NCBI GenBank assembly: GCA_001598975.1 | Contig: BBXU01002834.1 | Location: 1-13,824 of the forward strand | Source of the DNA: Parachlorella kessleri | Lineage: Eukaryota; Chlorophyta; Trebouxiophyceae; Chlorellales; Chlorellaceae | Length of the DNA: 13,824 nucleotides | Direction: 5' to 3' | Shown here: piece by piece, positions 1 through 9,500 of the stretch | Position numbering within the stretch: the first letter of the stretch is position 1 | How the letters are laid out: each line of letters begins with the position of its first letter | Notes under the pieces: generated by a model | Database searches by the model: none | The model's input: the letters and a program-made list of their open reading frames with translations, nothing else | What the model was told of the DNA's origin: nothing | Translations under genes and position numbers: made by a program

Positions 1-76
1 ATACGGGCCTGGCTCGCATAGGGCGGTACGCTGTCCGGCCGGGTGTGGTAGATACCCATTTGCTAAACCGGCTCAC

Positions 77-1273
77 CTGTGGGGGCATTGGTGGGGGTCA
101 GCTCTCCATCTGGACCGGGTATCGGAGTCGGTGCCTTGGGCTCACCGCAGACTCCAGTAACCCATGGGGTGTTTGTGGAGTTTCCTGACACAACCCAATC
201 TCCAGACGATATGCGCATGTAGGTAATGCAGTCACCTGGGTTGATGTAGGCGACCGCAGCTCCACCCACATTACAGCTACAACACAGCGGGCAGGTACGC
301 ATCAGCAAACCTACCAGATTGGTACTGGAAAAAATTTTGGCTCTGTGCTGTTGCGCTTGCATTACTGCTTCTCAAAACAAAACTGGCACATGAGCAGACA
401 CAATCTAGCAAAGTATAATGAGGAGGCGCTCTCTTACTTTGGTGCGTCTGCCAGGCAATACAAAAACGAATCGCACAGATGATCACCCAGACAGTATGTT
501 GCGCATTGGGACACTGCACAACACCAGTTGGAGAGGTTGTAATCCACAAAGGTGTTTCGTGGTGGAAATAGTACCAGTGCAAGCTGCAGGGAGCTGGAAG
601 GCATGTACAATCAAAATTGATTCAGCTGCCATGCTGGACCCTAACGACCCTAGAGCACAATAGTTATGTACCTTTTGCTGTGCCGCTATACCTAAAGAGA
701 AGTTCAATACCCTCTGGAGGTTGATACTTATGGAAGGTGTGGTTGAAAACCTGGCATCCTGCAGACCCGAGGTCCAAGGAAGGCCACAAGACTTGGAACA
801 ACATTCCGTTGTTGGTTAGATGGCTACCAAGCCTGGTAGCCCCAGTTGCGTGCTCTATACTTATTTTGTCGTCATATCGCAGTGACCCACCTTCAGCACT
901 TTCGTCAATGGCAGGTTTGACAACCTTTGGAGAAGAAACTCCCTGGGCAGCTTCGACAGTACGCATGTCCTGGCAGTGGGCCCCGCTAACCGCCCAGCTG
1001 TAGAGCAGCAACCGAAACTTTGGCTCCGTAGGTTTTGATAGTCATGTTTTCAGCGCAACGAACGTGCTGAGGCATACCGATCACTGGTCAAGAGTTGCAA
1101 GCAAATACTCCAAGACCCCCTAGGGGGGTCCCAAGCCAGTCCTGTACCCGGACCCCCACCTCTACGCAACCCAGCCTAGAGACAGCAGGAGGAATTCAGC
1201 ATCCTGATCTCCTCCTGGGCCTGCATCACACCATCCTGACAGCGAGTGCGAGAAGGAGAGTAGTTGCCAGCAT
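77..1273 (-). CDS. Unidentified secreted Cys-containing protein, 5' part (5 exons, runs off left edge)
   Basis: Minus-strand gene model with exons 1273-1232, 1066-991, 854-672, 583-487 and 276-77; all four junctions keep phase (0, 1, 1, 2) and about 199 residues lie in the window. Exon 1 begins MLATTLLLALAV, a convincing signal peptide, so the product is probably secreted or cell-wall bound. Exon 2 reads ENMTIKTYGAKVSVAALQLG. Exon 3 contains the sequon NHT and ends ELLFRYSGTAK. Exon 5 contains AAVAYINPGDCITYMRIS, the sequon NST and a Pro-rich stretch (APTPIPGPDGELTPTNAPT), then a strong donor (ACAG|GTGAGC), so the gene continues to the left. I do not recognise the family. Exon 4 is the weakest: phase selects the frame with ISTTKHLCGLQ, but another open frame exists there. 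The gene is divergent from the lipase gene. Confidence 0.5.
1114..1130. repeat. Near-perfect palindrome GACCCCCTAGGGGGGTC
   Basis: A 17-base near-perfect inverted repeat (GACCCCCTA / TAGGGGGGTC, one extra G). It falls in the first intron (1067-1231) of the minus-strand secreted protein gene. No function is assigned. Confidence 0.6.
1232..1273 (-). CDS. Signal-peptide exon of the secreted protein gene
   Basis: ATG at 1273-1271 on the minus strand is followed by 14 codons, MLATTLLLALAVRM. This is a short N region and a hydrophobic core of Leu, Ala and Val, typical of a secretory signal. The exon ends at a GTGTGA donor in phase 0, matching the next exon at 1066, which starts after a CCTCAG acceptor. 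The true start could lie further upstream, but the hydrophobic core makes this ATG the natural choice. Confidence 0.5.
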
Positions 1274-2093
1274 CGCACGGTCGCCGAACTCGTGCAGGTG
1301 ACGAAGTTGTAAAGTTGTATATACGATAATGTTAGCCGGAGTCGGAAGCTGCAAGACTGAATATGGATTTCTTCACGTATACGTAGGCGTGCCAGGCTGC
1401 GAGAGACGTGCCAAACGCGCCTTACACCTCAGCAGTACGTGAGCATTATGCTGGTGGGGTCCATAGGGTATGCACTTCCGAAAAGTTATTCTTACCGAGA
1501 GGCAGGTCGTCAAAAACGAAGTGTTCTTTTGACTAGTGCCCCGTAGGCGGGCTCTCCGACGCTGAGGCGGAAGCGCGTCGGTGAGAGTCTCGCCCGCTGC
1601 AAAGTAGATAGCCTGGCCGTCTCCGCGAGGGAGGCTGCGAAATTGCCCGCTTGTCAAACTTTAATATATGGGGTGCCCTCGTGTGCGCGAGGCGATGGCT
1701 AAGGGCATAGGGCATGAATGTACTAGACAAGGCAGAGCTGACCAAAGCATGCAAATCACTGCGGCAGGTACTTTCCAGCCTGGAGAGGAAGCTTAAGGTT
1801 CGTGGACCTGAAGCTTCCTCTTGCTCCTGGCCAGCTTCTTGATGTGTTCAGACCGTGCTGGGCCGGTTTCCTGGCATACATGTATGGATACATGGCGGTG
1901 GATCAACCTCCTTGCCGTGATCTGCGTCATCCAAGCCAAAGCATACCTATGAAAAACGTGCTAGTCGCAGGTTTCCGGATAGCCAACGCGCAGCGCTGCT
2001 GGGTGAAGGCTTGTCAACCCTTGGAACCAAGGGTTCGGGCCGCCCTGAAAGCGTCCACGCTGTTCTGAAGAATCCAGCTAAAGTGGAAGTGCC
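1274..2093. promoter_or_regulatory. Divergent intergenic/promoter region
   Basis: About 820 bp between two head-to-head start codons, with no ORF I believe in. It must hold both 5' UTRs and promoters. Visible elements are a TTTAATATAT stretch near 1661-1670, which could be a TATA-like site but is about 430 bp from the lipase start, and a 9-bp-arm palindrome at 2016-2035. Non-coding 5' exons for either gene cannot be excluded. Confidence 0.45.
2016..2035. repeat. Perfect inverted repeat, 9-bp arms, upstream of the lipase start
   Basis: AACCCTTGG and its exact reverse complement CCAAGGGTT are separated by AA. The repeat ends 58 bp before the ATG of the lipase gene, so it lies in the 5' UTR or core promoter. 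It could be a dimeric factor site or an mRNA hairpin; the sequence alone does not say which. Confidence 0.65.
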
Positions 2094-3559
2094 ATGCCTT
2101 CCCTGACAGCGTTTGGACGTCGCTGGCATACAGCCACAGGTGTGGCACCCGGCTCACGTTACCACAGTTGTTCACTGACTAAATTTTTGCATACCTGAAA
2201 TGATGGTGGCAGGTAGCGCAACGGGAACATGCACAGTGGTGGCAGGATCTCCAGGGCTGCACGCAAGGTATTGCTTGCGTGCCTGTAGTACGAGTTCTAC
2301 TCAAGGATAGACCCCTATCCCATTTGCTTGCAGACACCTTTCCGCTACTGGGAGAATTCCTTGGTTTATTTCACATCACGTGGATGATGGCATACGGCAT
2401 TAGTAAGTAGTTACACAAATTGCTCAACAGGGGGCGTCATCATTTCAGCGTGTTGCCATGCGTGGTGTTCCCCACTTTGTCATTTAGCAGATGAACTGCA
2501 GTTGCTAGCTCAGTAGCGCGGGGCTGGTCACGTCCCACGGTTCAACTCACTCTAAAACTACTCTGAAACAGCGATGATTTACATCTGCGTGCAGCGGCGG
2601 TCGGCCTAGATACGTCTGGTGTGCGCAGCACAGCCTGTGGGCAGAGAGTCCTATTTGCAACCTGCTGCATAGGCATCTTCGCTGTATTCGCTGTGTCGGC
2701 CATAGCAGAGTTTGCCATGGTGGGCATCGGGCTGCGAGGTGAGGTCTTACGTCGCACGAGCATGGGATCTGAGAGCGCTCCACCCACTTGCTTCAGCCCC
2801 CGATCGCTCCCTAGCAGGACTGTGTCTGTATCGTTTGTCCACGTTCGCAACAAGAACATCATTTGGAATGCCTTTCACTTAGCGCTGGCTGTTGGGCTTG
2901 GTTTGACGGTCACAAGCATCACTGCCTGACTGTGTGGCTGGGCCGGTGGTACAGGCCCTGCCAGATTTGTTTAAGCATCATGCAAACCATCCCGCATTCT
3001 GTACAGGTGGACCCTTTGAGGCCTCCAAGCGGCGAGCCATGCACCCGTTGATCCACCTCTTGCCCGTTCTATGGCTGCTCCTCCTGATTTGGACAGGTGA
3101 GTCAGATTTGGCTGAACCTTCAATGAAGAGCAGCTGTCTTAGTCCTCTTGCGGCTGCCCTCCAATTGACACAGGGAAGCTGTCAATGGAGTCGTTAGGGC
3201 CTACCCACATCTGTAGAGTAGCTACAGATATACACTCCTAACTGTTCGAAGGCCAGTGCTGCAGTTTTGGGGACGTACCTCATCGCTTCAACAAACATCA
3301 GCCAGGTGCTCATAGTCTTGACTTTTGGCTTGCCGGGGCACTGCCTGGCGCTCTATTAGAGAATTGCCGTAAGGGAGGTCTCAGCTGCTCATCAAGGCTC
3401 AGCTTGGCAAGCTGGGGTCGCTCGCGGACGCAATGCCCATCCCAGGATGATCAAGGTCCCATGGCTGCTATACCCAGTCCGTAGGGTTACTTACAGCTGC
3501 GTTTGTGCTGGCGATAATTGCCACGATGCTGCACATTATTCAAGAGCTTGCTGTGGAAG
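2094..3559 (+). CDS. DAGL exons 1-5: N terminus and TM helices 1-3
   Basis: Exon 1 (15 codons) gives the FGRRW motif. Exon 2 reads TFPLLGEFLGLFHITWMMAY and carries TM1 (about residues 18-39); its FHITW aligns with LHTTW in animal DAGL-alpha. Exon 3 holds TM2 (about 43-68), ending IAEFAMVGIGLRG like the animal AE...LSMRGG. Exons 4 and 5 give a cytosolic SKRRAMHP link and TM3 (PVLWLLLLIWTAAFVLAII). The joins are phase 1 throughout, for example G|AC making Asp at exon 1/2. A 33-nt-shifted acceptor in exon 3 is possible, but only 2634 fits the phase. Confidence 0.8.
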
Positions 3560-6500
3560 GTGCCGCCCACTAATTCCTTACGAACGTAGGCCAGTGGCAG
3601 GACTCTGCCGCACAGCAGGCAACCTGCACTTCTGTGCTGCAGGCATGCTGGGAAGACAACCCGTGCCTCTACAAGAGGGATGCCACTCAATGTATATCCA
3701 CAAATGGAGGTGGGCTCAGCGAGCCATTACTTGTTGCAAACCTCCTGGGGCCTCTTCGACCTGTAGAAGGGCTGTGTCAAAGTCAGTACTGCCATTGCTA
3801 AGGCTCCCTTGTTTGTAACTGCTGTTGGAACGAGGCCCAACTGCCACACATTGGGTACTTGTAGATATCTGGATAAATCGATCCGCTTGATGCTACTTAG
3901 CCAGCATGTAAGCCAAGGAGGACTGGCAAGCTCTTCAGCTCAAACCCAAAAACCATGACACTGTGACTGTGCAGACAAGCCCACCGACATTGCCCCGCCG
4001 TGTCAAGAGCTATACCAGGGTCTCAAAGAGGCTGCGGTCTGCTGGGCAGCCTGGCTGGGTATTGGGCAGAAGTGGACTGAGCTGGGAGAGACATGTCCTG
4101 AGGCCACGGATCCGTATGTCATGATTGGTTTCAGCTACCTAAGTATCAAATATAACTTGGGTGAGATGGAGCTGAGATGGGCCCAATCCCTGCTGGCACG
4201 GCCATTGCATACTTGTGGACGTAAGCGTGCACGTGGTGTACTCAGCGCGATCCCTTATACGTTCCTGCAGCAGCTGGGCGCTCTGAAGTCAGCCCGGAAA
4301 CGTTGTGACACAAATTTGTAGGACGCGCCATGCTAGGTGAGACTTTGTGCTCTCCTGGTTCGTAGATTCTGACTTGGCCGACTTACCCAAACTCCGATTT
4401 ATTTGCAGACATGGAGCAAGAATCCCATCCAATTCCAGAAAGTCTCTCAGGGTTGGAGGAGGCCCTGCTGCTACACAACGTCAACAACAGCGAAGTCCCC
4501 GACCGTTTCAACCAATCAGACCCATGGTCTCAATGCCTAGGGTCGTCATGTGAACATCTGCTGGGGTGGGTCGAACTGCCTGAGTGGCTCATGGCTCACC
4601 ATGGAAGGGCTGCCCCATGGGCAGGTTACTTGCTTGCGACAACGCTAGCTTTTCAATCACAGCCGCAAGAGTCTTGTGTAGTGGGCATGAACAGCCAGGC
4701 CTGCTGCTGTCCTTGCAGCAATGCACACATACAACTCACTTCACACCTATGCTCCATTATGATGTCATACTCTCGACGGTATACCGGCCTGGCCATTGGC
4801 CCCTTCAGTGCTGCCTTGATATGCAGGGCAGTAGAAGAGTGCCATCAGAGTGACGTGCTGATGACACTCAAGCCACCCGAGTCGTCTTCTGCCAAGGTCT
4901 ACTTCACAGCCCTCATACATAGTTCTTGGGGCGCACTTGTCATTACAGCGTAAGTCCCAAAATAATGAGTCAGAACTGCCACCAAAGCTTGCGGCTGCTG
5001 TGTCCTACACATGGGACTTCTCGGCATTGGTAGGGCTGTTTTTTGTTGTTGTTGTTGTTGTTTTTGTTTAGGGTTGGTCATATGAAGACCTTCACAGAAC
5101 GTGGAGGCTGGCAATGATCCTGTCATGCTAGCAGAATGACCTGCTCTTGCTCAGCTCAGCTCAGAATGAGTGACTCTTATGGATGACTGGTTCATCACCT
5201 CACATTTTTTCTTGGAGGTCCATTGCCTAAGGTGGGCCTGCCAAGTGCAATTGCAGGTTAGTGGTACTTTTGGTGTTCAACTCTTTCCCAGAGCTGGACA
5301 CCATCGATTCATGGGTGGGTTGAAACCACGCAGCAAAGCTGTTTATGACACTTGCAAAAGCTGTGGTATCAGCTTTGGTATGTATGGCACAGCTACACAC
5401 CAGCACAATGCAAGTAGAGTTCCTCGTGTGCTAGTGCCACCTTCATCACCAGATGTGGAATGATTCCTTCATATCAACAGCTCTCGCCTAGTAGGACATC
5501 CTATTGTTAATCATTACAACAGCGCTGCCAGATGATGGGTGCTTGCGTGCCCTCAGGCCTGTGTGCCCTCGGACAGGCTGGCGCGTGGCACTGAAATAAA
5601 GCCAGTTTTTATAACTTACATATCGCAGGAGGGGACACTAAAGGGCTTGGCGCGTATGTTTTGTTGTGGATCTTTACTTCAGCAGGAGGCACAGGCTGTG
5701 CAGGGGAGCAGGTATTGTGCCTGCCGTTTTGGTTCACAGGCTTATCATGTGGTTAGTCCTTGGCCTCCTTTATGTATGGGGTGCGTGGTCGGTCTGCAAC
5801 CAGAAAGTGGGACTGGTGTACCGGACATTGGCGTATTGCGTGTCTGCACATTCCCTGTGTCAGGTGAAATTCTTTGCCAGTATGTTGTACAATTCCAATG
5901 GCCGGTTCAAACATGGCCTGCCATGTCCTGCCTCGGCACCCTGATCCCCTCGCATTAACTTCCAACCCTATCTTTCCTGCAGGGGTCCGGCATCGAAAGA
6001 GATCGCCAAGTCCCTCCTGGCCCTCTTTGGAGGTGTGGACCTAGACCCGACAGGCAGGTGGCTGGCACAAGCTGAGCCCTTAGGACACCTGAGTGGTGTG
6101 GGGGTGCACCGCGTGGGTGTCTGTTTACAGCACTCCACTTCAGCTGCATGTGGCAGGACTCGTCTCACGGCTCAGCATGACCTCCTTGGTCGTTGTGATG
6201 TGTTCAACTTCAATTATTGTTGGGGTGCCCTGCTTCACACTGTTTTGGGAGATAAGTATCCCAAGCTCTGACGGTTTGTTGTTTTCCTCCTTAGTGGTGC
6301 TCTGCAGACCGCCTGCTCGCCTTGTACTTGGTGTCACAACAGCAGGTTCAAAGAAGGCGGAAGCACCTGCTGGGAGTTTTGCCAGAAGCAGGTATGCATG
6401 TGAGGAGAGACTCATTTAGCTGCTGAGACCTAAACATGGGCTGTATAGATCTTTCTGCCAGTAGCCCGGCATGGCAGGTTCCATATCCGTGTACTGACAT

Positions 6501-9500
6501 CCTTTCGACCCAGGCCGTCAGCTAGGGATACTTGATGGGAGGTCGAGTCCAAGCATCACCTATGCGCTTTACCCCGGTGCATGGCTGGCAGGGGAAGCGG
6601 AGCTGCCAAGTTCCCCGGGTTCTCTGTGGCGTACGCTACAAGGCTATGTACTTGGCAAATTACAGCAGCGGCGGCAGATACGGTCAACCACAACGGAGCC
6701 GAGCAGCAGTACCACAGTGAGCGGTGATGTCAGCAGCAACACGAGTGCCAGCAGGCACGCCGCGCTGCTGTCAAAGGAAGTGCCACAGCCTCCCTTACCG
6801 GCTGCCGCTCAAAATACCACAGTAGCCGCAGCTCAGCGACCTCAGCATCTTGTCGAAAAGGGCCAGACCCTCGAGCACCTAGTTCCTAGACCACCCAAGG
6901 CACCAGATGTCTTGCGGCGTAGTGCTCAACAGGCAGCTGTAGCCAGTCATGTAGAGCCAGGGAACCAGCCCGCCCCAGGAGTTGTCGTATGCCCTCTGCC
7001 GGCAGGATCTAACATCAGCCACAGAAGCAGCTGGCGGAAGCTGCTGCCCTTATACCGAGAGACGCTGCTTCGCTTGCGCACCTCAGCCGTGGCACAGTTG
7101 CTCCAGCCCAGCAAAGCAGGCACGGGTGGCAGCGAGGCACCTGGAAGGGAGGCTGATTGCCACGGCGGTGCTGCTAGCAGTGCGACAGAGGACAAGATGC
7201 TGAAAGCTGAGGCAGGCTCGCCGCAGGGCGAGCTTGCAAGCTTGGCACGGCTAGCACGGCAGCGGATGCGCCCGCCCAGGCCCCTTCGACAGAGTGCTGG
7301 CAGCATGGCCAGCACCACCTCCATCACCTCGCAACCTGCTGTTATCCCTGCCGGCAGCTCAGCACTGGGCAGCAGTGCTGCTGTCAGCTCATGGACTGGC
7401 AGCGCCGCTGCCACTGGCGCAGGCAGTGCTGGTGGCAGTAAAGTTAACAGCCCTGGCTGTGACGGGGATGTTCACATTAGGATTGGTGCCTGCTACCGGC
7501 CCATGCTGACTCCCTCTGGCTGCCTGAACAAGCACAGGATCGCACCAAGGGAAGCCGCGAACCTCTTTTCGGGTGCGCAGTTTTTTATATGTAGTACTAT
7601 CATAGTAGTGCAGCACAGTGGCAGGACCAAGGGTTGCATGCCTAGCTAGCCTGTACCGGCTGTAGGGCAGAAGGGCCCCTGCTGGGCATGTACTTTGAGG
7701 CAGCAGATGCTGGAAGCCGAGGCACACGCAGCTGCAGTGGTTTCCAAAGGGCAAGGCCGTTTCAGCGAGAACGGGGTGCCTGAAGGTCGGCTTACCCCTG
7801 CTGTATTGTGCACACTGCAGGTTACCATGAGCCCGTGTCAAAGCAGGTGCTGGAGGAGGCCCACAGCGTCAGGAGATTCGCTGTTGGGGCGTATGACCTG
7901 CAGTCGGTTCTGTGGGCCAAAGGCAGGTGGGCATTTGTGTAACATGGACTGGCAAACCCTTATGGGTGCTTGAGAGGACCGCTGTTTGCGCCACCCAGGT
8001 CCGGTGCGTGTTCTGGGTCAAGTGCAAGTGACTCAAGTCCGCTGGTCTAAGGGCTGGAGTCCTTGCTGTGGTCCAAGGGCGGTTGAGGGCAAAGGTACTG
8101 CCATCGCATGCCTTCGATGTAGTGCTTTCCTCTGTTCCTTATGACGCAAGGGTACATGCACTCATGGGAGTCTTATTCACAAGGGCACAATCCACTACAA
8201 CACACTGACCCAAGGCCCCGCCGCCGCTGCACAATGTTGTCTCAAGTTGGATCCATACGTCACTATCTCCTGGTAACTACAACTACTAGGGGCAAGGCAT
8301 ATAGCTTTCATTTGCCCATGGTTGCTTTGCTGTGCAGACCTGCACCCATGTGCCTCGGCAACATCAATATGTTCTTGAAGTGCCTTGGGCGCCCGCTTCA
8401 GCTCGACAGCAAGTTCCGCAAGAACAACTTCAAAGCCATCATGAAGATCACGGGTAAGGCTGCGGCTCTGCACTTGTGATAGATGTGCGGCAAAAAGAAA
8501 GCAACTTCTTTGCAGCACCGCTTTCGGACACTTGGTCCCTTCCCTTCTGTCTCCATGCAGACACTTCACTTTCCTTGCCTCATGTGCGGCAGCTCATGTC
8601 TTGTAACTGCGGCGCAACCTTTCAAAATGTTTTTGATATGGGTAGTTCGTGCCAGAAAGAGTTGGTATTTGGATCCTGTGGTTTGGGGGAATAGTATACC
8701 CTGTTCTTTTGTGACCCACATATGGGGGCTTGCAACAGCAGGCCAGCTGCACCACGTGCACGTGGCGGGACGCCATGAGTCTAGACAGCTGTTCCGTTAC
8801 CGCAGGTGCTGAACCGTGCGACCTACTGTATGTGTCTTACGCTGATGCGCCGGGCGGGGTACTGCCATATATGCTGATGCTGGACAGAGGAAGCAAGTCG
8901 GTGGTACTGGCAGTTCGAGGCACAGGTACAGGAGTGCGGCGCAGCATCGGCACGCTTTTTGTTTATGTGGAGCTGTGACATGATGTGCGTTGTGGAGTGC
9001 TGCAGCCGCTTCCAATGCCCACATGCTAGTGGGGAAGGTGGGGAAAGCGGGACTTCCCACAGTCTTGAATCTAATGGTGTTGCTGACCCCTAAGCGGAGA
9101 GCCTGCCGGTTGCTCTGGTACTCTCGTCATACTACTTGCCTTGTGACACGCTGTCGCCGGCTGCCACCTTCCCTGCTGCAGTGTCCATGGAAGACTTAGT
9201 GACCGACCTTCTGTCCACCAGCGTAGATGTGGCTGGGTGGATGCCGGACTGGGTGTGCCAGGTGGGTGGCTGGTTGCTTGTGCAACTCGAAGCTTGCTTG
9301 GTGCTGAGTTGGCTATTGATGGCAAACATGAGCAAAGGCAAAGACCAGCAAGAGTGAAACGCAAGCCAGGTTGCCGTTGTATATGCACCCATGCCGTTGG
9401 TGCTTGTCGCTTACACCACTCTGTACCTTTCTGGACAATGTCAGATCTTGCCCCCTCCCCGGGCACTACCCTCCACATGCACATGCACATGGCAGTCTTC

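Noticed and set aside
1373..1754. Two overlapping minus-strand ORFs of 94 and 73 codons in the divergent region
   Set aside because: They overlap each other in different frames, have no splice link to the signal-peptide exon and no recognisable motif.
5666..5944. Hydrophobic open frame (LIMWLVLGLLYVWGAW) looking like a TM helix
   Set aside because: The overlapping frame 5757-5863 is the one that joins in phase to both flanking conserved exons and carries the W/C-rich motif; TM4 is already supplied by exons 9 and 10.
6947..7414. 155-codon minus-strand ORF
   Set aside because: It is antisense to exon 14; the GC-rich low-complexity coding strand opens the complementary frame. No start context or recognisable product.
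7389..7841. 150-codon minus-strand ORF
   Set aside because: Antisense to the end of exon 14, intron 14 and exon 15; the composition is a shadow of the coding strand.
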